DNA of 64,000 nucleotides from NCBI GenBank assembly GCA_911728435.2, contig OU452198.1, forward strand, positions 13,364,001 through 13,428,000, written 5' to 3'. Source of the DNA: Apoderus coryli. Lineage: Eukaryota > Arthropoda > Insecta > Coleoptera > Attelabidae. A program made the translations under genes and the position numbers. The number at the start of each line of letters is the position of its first letter. Position 1 is the first letter of the stretch. The notes under the pieces are model-generated. The model did not search any database, had not been told where the DNA came from, and worked only from the letters and a program-made list of their open reading frames with translations. Of this stretch, positions 53,065-63,530 are shown piece after piece.

Positions 53065-55849
53065 GGGAAGAAATTAAATGGTTTGCCGTTATTAAAATTG
53101 ATTCGCAGCAAAAAATAGCCATTAAATCATTTGAACAGCATACAAAGATTTTGCTTGCAATAAATAAAAATCAGGCTGCAACTCTTATTCTGCAAAAAAT
53201 GCTACAAACTGTCAAGAATTTAACCGATATCAGTCCGCTTGTATCATCATGTGGTCGAGCTACGAAATGATTACTTGGCCAGCAAGATTTTACAATTGGT
53301 CAGTAAAAAAAAAAGTCTAGAAGTAGTTTACTTGAGAGGTTTGCATATTAAAAGAATGGTTATCAATATAAATCATTGGATTGCGTTTGTTTTGAATAAT
53401 CGGCAAAGTTCGTTATTGTGGGCGGAGCGAAAGCAGTTCGCGTGATACGAGTAGCCAATTGCGGGCGTATGTTTTCATTTTTTGTTTAGTAGCAGTCAAG
53501 TTGCCGTGTTATTAACGTGTTTGATAGTGATTTTTATTCGTTTTGGTATTTTGCGATTATTAGAAGTGTAAAATGGATGATAATAGTAATGATAAAAACG
53601 ATGAAGAAAAAATACGACTAATTCCCGAGTACGAATCGGACACGGACCGCAGCAGTGACAATGAAGCACCAGTGGTTAAGAAAACTAAGTTGTTTTTGGA
53701 TTGGAACTTTATTCAAAAGTTTGATAACTGTAAACAAGCTGAAACAGTCATTAAATCTGAAGGTACTTGGTCATTACATTATCGTCACGAAACTGAAGAC
53801 GGAAAAAAAATATACTATAGTTGTAATAAGTTGAAAAGACGTGGTCCACAATGCTCTGCAAAAATGTATTTATTATTTGAAAATACTTCAGATTCTGTGT
53901 TAATGTTCAAGACTAATGCTGATCACGACCATGACGAAAAAAAGGAGTGTACCTCGTTGTACGGCCTGAGTGACACTGTGAAGAGTGAAATTAATAAACT
54001 ATTTGATTTAAAAATGAAACCAAAAGCAATAATGCAAAGTCTCACAAAAATGGGAAATATTAAAGTTCCTAAAATGACGCAGTTAAGGAATTACTTGAGT
54101 GATCGACGTCGTGCTATATACGGCCAGCCGACTATAAGTTTAGGAGAGCTTGAGGCTTGGATACATTCACACTCAGACCTTCCTTTGGATTCGCATAAAG
54201 TTTTTGTGATTTGTTACCAAATTGATGACAGTGACGAAAAAAATCCAGATTTTCGCTTTGTTATGTCAACAAAATATTTAATTGAAATTGCAAAAGGTTC
54301 CAGCGTTGTTCACGCTGATGCTACGTACAAAATCATCTGGCAGGGTTTCCCTGTTTTGGTATGTGGAACCACCGATAAAAACCGAAAGTTTCACCCTGTT
54401 TGTTTAACGGTATCAAGCAATGAACAAAAAGAAGATTTTAAATTGATGTTCCAAGGACTTAAGGACCAAATACAAGAAATCTTTGAAAGTTCATGGAATC
54501 CAAAAGTATTAGTTTGCGATGCTGCTAAAAGCATCCAAAATGCATTTCTTGAGGTTTTTGGACAAGATGTGGTAGTTCGCATGTGTTGGGCACACGCAAA
54601 GAGAAAAATTCAAGAGAGGATAGAAAGGATAAAAAACAAAGAACTGCGCAATGAGATCCTAACTGATGTTGATACATTACATTCTATTACAGACAAGAAT
54701 ATATTTGATTCAGCTTCTGAGGCTTTTCTGGAAAAATATAAAGATCAGACTGAATTTGTCACTTATTTTATAGCACAGTGGTTAGTACAAAATCGCAATT
54801 GGTTTTTGGGCGCGGCTCCAAATTCTCCATCAACCAACAACGCTCTGGAGTCTTTTAACAGAGTAATAAAGGATAGCGATACCCTTCGAGAACGTGTTCC
54901 TCTGTCCAGGTTTTTGGTGGTTGCAAAAGAAATGATAAGCCAGTGGTCTAATAAATATATTACTAATCCAGAAGACAATTACGTTGCCAAAATACCCTCT
55001 TTAACTACCAAGGACTGGACAGATGCCTACCAGTGGGCAAAATTACCCAAAGAGGTGACTGTAGTACGTAAAGATGACAACTATAATTACTATCAAATTC
55101 CTGGCGGTCAAGCAACTAATTGTGAAATCTATGATGCACGGTGGGAAAGTTTTGATGATTTTAAGAATCAAAATTTCAGTAAGTGGCTTGTCTTACTGCC
55201 TATTGAGAAAAATGAATGGAGAAAGGGAAGATGTGATTGTCCAGCTTTTTTTAATTTCTATACATGCAAGCACGTGATTGGTTTGGCGATTCGCTTAAAG
55301 TATACGATGCCTCCGCCTGAAGCTAAAAGTATTCCCATAGGGGAAAAAAGAAGACGTGGCCGGCCCTCAAAGGCTAAGCGAGCATTAATAATCCAATAAG
55401 AATAAAACTAATTGTTTGTTTAAATAATTATTTGATATATTACATAATTATTTTATTACTTTGATGTACCTGGGCATTTTGATTTTGATCACATAATTAT
55501 AAAAATAAAACAAATTGTTTATTTGTTTGTCTTTGTCATAGTTGCACTCATTTTGTGAATCACCAGGTAAGGTTTTATTGCTATTTTATTTGATGAGTAA
55601 AATTAAATATTTTGCTTACCCGCTGATTGCTTGCTAATATCTGATTAAAAGTGGGTCGCTCATAGCAGCTTATATATTTAATTTGCGTACCAAAATAATT
55701 TAGAGCACTCTAGTATGACATTAATTACTGACTGATTCAGAAATGTTTGCTGTCCATAAGTTGCTAACCAACTAGCCATTTTGGCTGACCGATTACATTT
55801 TTCTGTTCACAAAAATAAGAATATTTTGCTAACCATTTAAATGATACCC
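53065..55849 (+). mobile_element. MULE (Mutator-like) DNA transposon, intact, 9-bp target duplication
   Basis: The 9-bp direct repeat CTATTTTAA flanks it (53056-53064, 55850-55858). Excising the element and one repeat restores the interrupted LINE frame. The ends are a short imperfect inverted repeat: GGGAAGAAATTAAATGGTTTGC on one side, GGGTATCATTTAAATGGTTAGC on the other (read inward). The length is 2785 bp. 8-10-bp duplications are typical of MULEs. Confidence 0.92.
53573..55399 (+). CDS. MULE transposase, intact (608 aa)
   Basis: Probably cuts and pastes the surrounding element in the nucleus. The N-terminal acidic stretch (1-35) is followed by a FLYWCH/WRKY-GCM1-like zinc finger (about 65-120; C84, C94, H118, H120). 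The MULE catalytic core spans about 240-430: D249 in VHADATYK, D316 in LVCDAAKS, the C338-x2-H341 motif in MCWAHAKRK, and E426 in NNALESFNR. A SWIM zinc finger follows (C554, C556, C565, H567; CDCPAFFNFYTCKHVIG), then an AT-hook-like RRRGRPSKAKR at 593-603. The DDE triad and both fingers are complete and there is no stop. The Met at 53573 is preceded by a TGTAAA context and gives a full-length product. A domesticated host gene is an alternative, but the target duplication in a dead LINE argues for a recent transposon. Confidence 0.93.
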   Translation: MDDNSNDKNDEEKIRLIPEYESDTDRSSDNEAPVVKKTKLFLDWNFIQKFDNCKQAETVIKSEGTWSLHYRHETEDGKKIYYSCNKLKRRGPQCSAKMYLLFENTSDSVLMFKTNADHDHDEKKECTSLYGLSDTVKSEINKLFDLKMKPKAIMQSLTKMGNIKVPKMTQLRNYLSDRRRAIYGQPTISLGELEAWIHSHSDLPLDSHKVFVICYQIDDSDEKNPDFRFVMSTKYLIEIAKGSSVVHADATYKIIWQGFPVLVCGTTDKNRKFHPVCLTVSSNEQKEDFKLMFQGLKDQIQEIFESSWNPKVLVCDAAKSIQNAFLEVFGQDVVVRMCWAHAKRKIQERIERIKNKELRNEILTDVDTLHSITDKNIFDSASEAFLEKYKDQTEFVTYFIAQWLVQNRNWFLGAAPNSPSTNNALESFNRVIKDSDTLRERVPLSRFLVVAKEMISQWSNKYITNPEDNYVAKIPSLTTKDWTDAYQWAKLPKEVTVVRKDDNYNYYQIPGGQATNCEIYDARWESFDDFKNQNFSKWLVLLPIEKNEWRKGRCDCPAFFNFYTCKHVIGLAIRLKYTMPPPEAKSIPIGEKRRRGRPSKAKRALIIQ

Positions 55850-56410
55850 CTATTTTAATACGCTACCAGATGATATAAAAGATTGTTCTCCACAGCGAAA
55901 ATTCAAAAAAGAACTGAAAAAGTTTCTGGTGACAGGTGTCTTTTATACGCTGCAGGAGTTTGCGGAATATTGCGTTAGCCATTAGATCTTTGTTGTGTAT
56001 GTATATGTTAGTGCCTGCTATAATTGCTTGGTTTATAATTTTTGATTACCTAATTTATATTTCAATGCCTATTTTTATCGTGTCTTTAGAATATCTAATT
56101 GTTGCCGTCCCGCTATTTGTCTTTTATATGTAACTTGTATATTATATTCGTGATGTATTTTATTTATTTATGGTTTGTAGTATAATGTAGACGTGTCTAT
56201 GTACTTTGTACGATTGAGACTAAATAAATATAATAAAATAATAAAAAATCATTATACGGCTGCGATAATACAAAAAACAGGGTGCAAATGCGTATTAAGG
56301 ATTGACAGAATAACTTCTCCCTTTCCTACAAAGATACGTAAGTGTGCCAAATGTCATTTTGATATCGAGACGCGGAATAGCAGTAGGGGTCGAGTGAGAC
56401 ATAATTTTAA

Positions 56411-57833
56411 CCCATTAGTGCCCGTAATTTTTGTCTGTTTTGATTAGAACAAAAACACGTTAGTTGCTATTTATATATGTGAAATAACATTGTATACGCA
56501 AAATTTAAAATTTATTTATAATAAAAGTACCAAAAAAATAGTGGCACATAAATGTGCCACCAGGCACATACAGTAACATAAGAGAAACATTACATAAATA
56601 TTTAAAACTAAATATTTTTTGAATAATTACATCAGTTATTGATAAATATAATAAAAAGGTATGTTCTATGGAAATTTCTAAAGTATGTTTTTGTGTGCAG
56701 GGCTACTTTGCAGGTATTACACTCAAAACTGGTGCGGTTAGAACATGTTTTACATTTTGTCTCTGTTTCACTACTTTGGACTATCAAGTGATTTTGTTCA
56801 TTCAAACGTAACTAATTGACAAATGGTGATAATGCGCTTGATGATGGCCCTGGTTTCATTGAAGGGTGCCCATAAATATAAAGCAATAAGTTGCCGTCTG
56901 AATTCGAGTAGCGGCATATTATTGTTTTCACACCTTCTCCATAATAGCCCAACTTGTAGATTAGGTTGATCAATTGAACAACTGAAGAAAGACCACCACT
57001 ACTGTTTAGTCCTTATTGAAATTCCATAGCTAGACAGACCTGATCATTCAAAATCGACGCCTCCCATATTTTTGTTATAAGCGGCATTTGAATATGAATT
57101 TTACTTTTTTTAGTTATAGAATATCTCTACATTTTTCAAAGGAAGCATATGATTACAGCAGTTTGATAATACAGTTACAATGGAATTATCATTCCCCCGC
57201 ACAAGTACTAACTTTCCATCGGTTTTGAGTTCCATTGTTCTTCGGCTTGTTTTAGCAACAAATTATACTCAGACATATTTGATTCTTTTGAAACTCTATT
57301 TTTCCGTAAAGTACCAGTAATAATTTCTAAATTGCGTACTGAACGTAATAAATACCTACTGGTGCGTGTTTGACAGTTCAAATACTAAAAATAGAACAAG
57401 GCCAACTGCGCATGCATATCTTTGAAATAGACATCATATCTGCCCACTGGTACGTTTATGTGCCAATGGTTTTTTTTCCTTCATAATAAAATTTATGTTA
57501 TAAAAAAACTTATGGTTTTGTTGAATATCGTTACAATGAATATTTATCAATAACAAAATGAAAAATGTAACAACTAGTAAAGTAATTAAAAGTAGAAAAA
57601 AAATGTATATTTACATCAGTGCAGACAGGTGTAGTAAGATGCTTCAGAGTGGGTTAGGTTTTCATTAATTTCTCAAAAATCTAGCACTGTAAAATCTAAA
57701 AAAAAATTATGACCTGTAAATAACTACGCAAGGAACAGTTCAGTATGTATCTAGAACAGCTCAGTTTGGGGAGTTTTGAAAAAATAAAAGAAAATAACGC
57801 TGGCACATTTATGTGCCAATGGGCTTTAATGGG
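56411..57833 (-). mobile_element. piggyBac-like element between TTAA sites
   Basis: TTAA lies at 56407-56410 and 57834-57837. The ends are CCCATTAGTGCCC and (complement) CCCATTAAAGCCC. The subterminal palindrome TGGCACATAAATGTGCCA lies near the left end (about 56542), with related TGGCACATTTATGTGCCA near the right (about 57802). TTAA duplication and short C-start ends are diagnostic of piggyBac. A decayed transposase relic lies inside. Confidence 0.85.
56690..57370 (-). pseudogene. piggyBac transposase C-terminal relic
   Basis: Minus-strand pieces in shifting frames: ITGTLRKNR; DGKLVLVRGNDNSIVTVLSN; YNKNMGGVDF (the conserved MGGVD motif); LSSYGISIRTKQ; WWSFFSCSI; NNMPLLEFRRQLIALYL; and a Cys-rich end KTCSNRTSFECNTCKVALHT. 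This is the order of the piggyBac catalytic C-terminal half and its Cys-rich targeting domain. Multiple stops and frameshifts occur. The N-terminal half is missing. Confidence 0.82.
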
Positions 57834-57837
57834 TTAA

Positions 57838-59120
57838 GGCATCTTTTATCTCCTTTACAGCGAGGGCTTACGTTTGATATTTGCCCCCATAATTGTCGAG
57901 AGAATTGCGTTTAAAATTTCACTAGTTTGGTAGTTGGAACTCTTAAAGAATGTAACAAAGTAATTTGATAAAGAATTTTTGGCGTCATTGAGAGAGAGTG
58001 CGATTCGCATGCCGAATGTCCTGGGTTCGAATAACAGCTCTGGCAATCTTTTTTTCTAATTTTTAATTAAAGTAGTAAAGTTAATACATTAGTTTATTGG
58101 AAATAAAGAAAATAATACAATTATAATAATTAGTAAAATTCTGTCTCGTTAGGCAGGTCATATATTTTTGATTATATTGTATCTTGTCAGGAAAGTTTTG
58201 GTGCAACACAACCGATTTTTTTTTGTGACGTACCAATAGAAACTTTGTACTAATTTATGGTAAATAAAGATTTACTATGTAAACTTCTCGATGCACCATA
58301 ATAATGAAAATTACGACTATATTCATTTACGTAAAATATTCAATGTTATAAGCCAGACTATGAACCAAAGCTTGTATACTGCATAAAAATAAATCATGTA
58401 TTAGGTCAACCCATCATCAAGCTTTATCCTGCTCATACAAAAATAAGGAGTTATCGATAAAATAGAATGAAGACCAATAAAAGCTAAAATGAAGTTCATA
58501 AAAATGCACTCTATTTTACGCTTAATCCGCAGTTAAGAGTGATATATGGAGTGAGGTTTTTATGTTCGATATTATACGAGAGAAAATTAGAGTGAATTTA
58601 AAGTTTTAGTAAAATACAAAATTTAATAAATGAGAAATATTTTTGGCATATAACAAACCAAAGTTGAATATTGTTTTCCGTTGTATATTTAAATATAAAA
58701 CTAAGATTCACACTTTAAAAAAACCTACAAATAAAATACAATCCGTATGTAATTAGTCTTGCGAAAGTAATATATCAATATGTTTCTATTTATATTTTGG
58801 ATAACAGCTTAGTAATATAGGTACCTATAGTAATAACATTGCATTCTGGGCTAGGCCGCCAGCATAAATCTTCGTGACTTGCCGCAACCCACAGTGGTTT
58901 TGCCGCGAACAAAATGTCGAATCCATACCGAGGTGGCACCGGTTATTTAATAGAAAATCTTTGACGAAGATGATGTGTTGGGTCGTAAAAGAAACTTTTG
59001 ACAATACAAAAATAAACTATAGATTTGGGTACGCCAGCATGTTAAAATGAAATCGGCTTTTCTTTTACCATTGTGAAAGCAGCAGTTAAAATTCTAGCAG
59101 CTCATTGAATATAATATGAT
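57838..59120. other. Non-coding stretch
   Basis: A GGGTTCGAAT box in a weakly tRNA-like context lies near 58025, perhaps a SINE remnant. A GTGGCACCGG-type stretch near 58930 might be the primer-binding region of the following gypsy element. Neither is firm. No gene. Confidence 0.4.
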
Positions 59121-59400
59121 TACAAAACTTCGGCCTTTTCAGTGTTCAATGAAAGATTAAAACAATTTTATATAGCAAATAAAATTGCTGATTAAGAACG
59201 TAAAAAAGCTATTCTTTTAAATACACTGTCAGAAGATACGTATATTTTAATACCCAATTTGTATGTACCGGTGTTACCTGAAACAAAAAGTTTTGCGGGT
59301 TTAACTAAACATTTAGTACCAGGAAAATCTTATTTGGCGGAACGAGTTAAATTCTTCATACATGCGAAGGGCACCAATTCCAGGAAATATTACTGAACTA
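59121..59400 (+). pseudogene. Ty3/gypsy gag fragment
   Basis: The forward strand reads FSVFNERLKQFYIANKIAD, a stop, then ERKKAILLNTLSEDTYILI, PNLYVPVLPETKSFAGLTKH. This matches the retrotransposon gag helical core (FxxFxERLxQYFxANxI...KRAxLLxxxGxxTYxLLxxL). It ends abruptly before the reverse transcriptase remnant, so protease and most of the RT palm are deleted. Confidence 0.75.
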
Positions 59401-59407
59401 ATCTTGT

Positions 59408-61665
59408 TTAGGAATGGTTAATTTTTACTGCAAATTTGTACTGAATTTTTCGGCGGTTTTACAACCATTGTATAATTTATTAGATTCTAAATGGAATTGG
59501 AATAGTCAGTTCGATGACACTTTTGAAAAGGCAAACAAAAATGCTGATTTCAGTATTAGTACATTTAAATCCCGATCAAGAAATTAAATTAACTGTAGAT
59601 GCTTTTCAATATGCTATTGGTGCCACGTTAAGTCATGTATTTGATGATAAAACTGAAAGACCTATAGGATTTGCGTGACGACTATTAAATAAAGCGGAAT
59701 TATAGTTATTTATTATACAAGAGAAAAAAGTACTAGATTTTAGCTCGAGGTTGTGTTGTCTCCCGACGCGCAGCGGAGGGAGACAAAAAACCGAGAGCTA
59801 AAATCTAACTTTTTTCACGTGTATGATACACTATTTTTTTCTGAGACGGGAAAAACTTCGATTTAATATTGAAAAAAGTCAGAAAATTATCCAAGTGAAA
59901 TTTGAAGTTTTAAAAAAGTAATCAAATATCTGTCAATTTCATTCTGTAATTTAATTTAAAAATTGCGAACACTCCACCGGAGTCAGTAGAAGCAGCAAAA
60001 GTAGCATCACAAATTATTGCCAGTTTTGATATATAGAGAAAATTTAACTTTTGTATAATAAAATTTCCTAAAATTAAATATCTACCGTTACTTCTGTGTC
60101 CGGGAAAAAAGTACCGGGGATAAAAAGTGACATTTTATTACCTGTCAAGAGAGTAAATATGTCAAACTTTTTTCCCGTCACAGAAAAAAATTATTCTCGA
60201 ATTGGAAAGGAAGCCGCGGCAATTATTTTTGGTGTTTTATCAATATTTGTACAATCAAACTTTTTTTATTATTTACAGATCATAAACCATTAGTTCCTAT
60301 TTTTGGAGATAAAAAAGGATTACCTATATTCGCAGCAAATCATTGCAACGTTGGTCTCATATTCTGTCAGCCTTTAAATATGAAATTAGATAAATAAACA
60401 CCAAGAAGAACACCGCAGATTTTTTTTCAGGAATTCATTTAATTCCACTGCAGTATATACGGATAAAATATAATTTTTAAGTTTGAATTCGAAGAGTTCA
60501 TATATGAATCAATTTATTGAGTCTTAATTTCCTATTAATAGTGAGGAAATAAAAAAGAAACGTTAAAAGATAAGATGCTGTGTAAAATAATATTTTATCT
60601 AAAAAACGGGTGGCCTGTTAAATGCTCCTCGCATGAACTTAAACCCTTTTTCATTAAAAAGAATGAATTAAATGTAGAACAAACTTGTTTAATGTGGGGC
60701 TACAAATTAATTATTCCAAAAACTATTCAAAGTGTCGTGTTGAAGGAACTTCACAGCACTCATATGGGTATCACTAAAATGAAATCTTTAGCTAGGTCCT
60801 ATTTTTGGTGGCTTTGGATGGATATTGAAAATCTAGCAAAACAGTGTCAAGCATGTTGTTAATGCAAATAATCCACGCAAAGTGTCACTTCACGGATGGA
60901 ATTGGCCAAAAGAGCCATGGTTCCGCTTACATGCTGATTTTGTTGGTCCAATTTTTGGAAGAAATGTTTTGATAATAGAAGACGCTCAATCTAAATGGAT
61001 TGAATGTATTAAAATTTTTAGAGAATTGTTTGCTAGATTCGGATTGCCATCGCAGTTATGTACTGATAATGCTAAAACTTTCATGTCACATGAGTTTCAA
61101 CAATTTTTATAATCATGTGGGGTGAAACATATTATAACCGGGGCTCCGTTTTTGGATTTTTCTATTATTATAAATAGATGTTTATTTCATTATAGGAATA
61201 TTTCACACACTGTACCACTGGGGAAAACCTTCTAAATTACTTTTTGGAAGGGATCTAAAAACAACTTTTGATTTATTATTACCATCAATAAATGACCGAG
61301 TTTGGGCTAAAGATTTTAGGGTTAGTTCCTCAAAATGGTGTCCCGGTATTATTAAACAGGTTATTAGTCGATATCTCTATAATGTTAAAACAGACTGTAG
61401 CTTAATTTGGAATCGACATGTTAATCAACTTCGGTCATATTTTACGGATGATAAAAATGTTTCAATCGTTCCTATAGCTGGAATTTATTTGACGAAGATA
61501 AAACACAATTTGAGAGTACTCAGGAAGATGAAGCGGAAACAGATAATGCTTGTAATGATAATGTTTGTAACAATAATACGATACTAATATAACAATTGAT
61601 TATCCTAAACTGCGCCAACTAAGACGTCGTAACCAACTAAATCGTCCTGAGAGATTAGTTTTGTA
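59408..61665 (+). pseudogene. Ty3/gypsy pol remnant (RT end, RNase H, integrase)
   Basis: Pieces in order: LGMVNFYCKFVLNFSAVLQP and the start of RNase H (IKLTVDAFQYAIGATLSHVF, ERPIGFA), 59408-59703; after a 485-bp insertion, YSRIGKEAAAIIFGVL and TDHKPLVPIFGDKKGLP, 60187-60420; then 60575-60862 with HSTHMGITKMKSLARSYFWW and CQACC (the HHCC integrase zinc finger); 60882-61112 with WFRLHADFVGPI, QSKWIE and LPSQLCTDNAKTFMSHEFQQ (integrase core); and 61195-61500 with LGKTFXKLLFGRDLKTTFDL and a C-terminus ending RRRNQLNRPERLVL. Stops, frameshifts, a missing RT palm and an insertion make it inactive. LTRs were not identified. Confidence 0.85.
59704..60188. repeat. Hairpin-bearing insertion in the gypsy RNase H region
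   Basis: The gypsy frame breaks at 59703 and resumes at about 60187. The interposed DNA holds an imperfect hairpin at about 59716-59827 (AGATTTTAGCTCG.GG versus CC.GAGAGCTAAAATCT, with flanking GAGAAAAAAGT/ACTTTTTTC). It also has a second inverted GGGAAAAAAGT/ACTTTTTTCCC pair at about 60104 and 60167. Family not recognised. Confidence 0.6.
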
Positions 61666-62224
61666 AATATAAAGAAAAATATGATTTTAAATAAATTATA
61701 ATAAACATGCTTATTAAAATTATTAAGCCTGATATTGTAAATATGTAAGAATTAAATTGCTGTGTCAATAGGGGATGTCTAAGGGGAAGAAATGTATACT
61801 TAAAAACATTAATGTATTTATTATTATTGATAATACATTTAAACATCTTTTTTATTGGGTAGGTATAAACGTGAAAAGTTTATTTTTAAAATAGATATTT
61901 TTATCTACATGATAAGACCATGTATTGGTATACAGAAAAATTATATTTATGTTTTTGGGAAAGTAAAAATCAGTGCTGATGGTAGTTTGGAATGTAGTTT
62001 TATTATCAAATATAACAGACTATATGTTGGGTGATCGATAATTTACTTATAACTAATACCTAACTAACTACTAATAATAATAATAGTTAATTTTCCATAA
62101 ATAAATATTTCGACGGATATTTTTGAGGTTAGATTAACAATTAAATCAAATATTGATCCTTATATACTTTTAATATCAAGAAGATGAAATATTATATAAC
62201 CGAAATATTTTAATGCTATTACTA
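61666..62224. other. Non-coding stretch after the gypsy remnant
   Basis: A purine-rich AAGGGGAAGAAATG at about 61780 could be a polypurine tract followed by a TG-starting LTR, but no matching second LTR was found. (AAT)n lies near 62075. No gene. Confidence 0.4.
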
Positions 62225-63530
62225 TCAGGGCCGTATTATTAATTTTTCAGCAGCCAACAACATTATAACTGCTCACGTCATAACTCAAAACTGGCAACGC
62301 GTCCCTTTTAAATTTATAGCGTAGATAGTCCATTATATGGCCTTCTAACCCATATTATGTCAGAATGACTTACACCCCGTCAGAACCGTACTATATTATC
62401 TTTATATTCCGCGACAATGTTTCAACTGCTGGCCTTATAACTCAAAACTGGCAAGGTGTGCCACTTTTAAATTTATATCTTAGATAGCCTACTATATGTC
62501 CTTCCTTCTCATATATGTCTAAATGGCTTACATTGCCTCAGAGCCGTACTATAATATTTTTTATTTCGCGACAATGTTTTAACTGGTCACCTCATGACTC
62601 AAAACTGACAAGGCGTGCCACTTGTAAATTTATATCGTAGATAGCCTATTATATGTCCTTCCATCCCATATATGTCAAAATGGCTTACACCGCCCCAGAG
62701 CCGTACTCTAATATTTTTTATTCCGTGACAATGTTTTAACTGCTCACCTCATGACTCAAAACTGGCAAGGCGTGCCACTTTTAAATATATATCGTAGATA
62801 GCCTATTATATGTCCTTCCTTTCCATATATATCTAAATGGCTTGCACTGCTTCAGATCCGTACTATAATATTTTTTATTCCGCGAGAATGTTTTAACTGC
62901 TCACCTCATGACTCAAAACTGGCAAGACGTGCCACTTTTAAATTTATATCTTAGATAGCCTATTGTATGTACTGCCTTTCCATATATATCTAAATAACTT
63001 ACAATGGCTCAGAGACGTACTATAATATTTTTTATTCCGCGACAACGTTTTAACTGCTCACCTCATATCTCAAAACTGACAAGCCGTGCCACTTTTGAAT
63101 TTATATCTTAGATAGCCTATTATATGTCCATCCTTCCCATATATGTCTAAATGTCTTACACTGCCTCAGAGCCGTACTATAATATTTTTTATTCCGTGAC
63201 AATGTTTTAACTGCTCACCTCATGACTCAAAACTGACAAGGCGTGCCACTTTTAAATTTATTTCGTAGATAGCCTATTATATGTCCTTCCATCCCATATA
63301 TGTCAAAATGGCTTACTCCGCGTCAGAGCCGTACTATAATATTTTTTATTCCGCGACAATGTTTCAACTGCTGGCCTTATAACTCAAAGCTGACAAGGCG
63401 TGCCACTTTTAAATTTATATCTTAGATAGCCTATTATATTATGTCCTTCCTTCCATCCCATATATGTCAAAATAGCTTACGCCACGTCAGAGCCGTACTA
63501 CTTCTTTTCTTCATTATTCGACAATGTTTT
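62225..63530 (+). repeat. Tandem satellite array, 157-bp unit, about 8 copies
   Basis: The landmark ACAATGTTT(T/C)AACTG recurs at 62414, 62571, 62728, 62885, 63042, 63199 and 63356, exactly 157 bp apart, then at 63521 after an 8-bp expansion. Each unit also holds GGCAAGGCGTGCCACTTTTA, TAGATAGCCTATTATATGTC and CAGAGCCGTACTATAATATT. Units differ by scattered substitutions. The first unit is the most diverged. Confidence 0.95.

Larger units (their letters stand above)
52008..56250 (+). pseudogene. Jockey-like LINE, ORF2, split by a MULE insertion
   Basis: The upstream part gives VVGLMFDLSKAFDTIDSDFV (motif A), KIGTPQGSILGPLLFILF, a region reading MYKDPDKL where FADD is expected, and FQNKLIINRDKTV, then a stop at about 52577. 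It continues DLLGVTIDSELGWLAHVDML and IIQKRVLRTIFNLPYNCSC. After a frameshift near 52935 it reads HDYPTRGRNRMLPP and up to GIYYF at 53064. After the MULE, 55850-55980 resumes with NTLPDDIKDCSPQRKFKKEL, the family's C-terminus. The 3' UTR ends in an A/T-rich tail near 56250. The RT catalytic motif is lost. Confidence 0.85.

Noticed and set aside
57975..58045. GGGTTCGAAT box and partial cloverleaf suggested a tRNA gene.
   Set aside because: T-arm pairing is imperfect, and I could not fold an acceptor or D-arm. At best it is a SINE remnant.
61780..62200. Possible polypurine tract and 3' LTR for the gypsy remnant.
   Set aside because: No matching sequence was found upstream of the gag fragment to serve as the 5' LTR.
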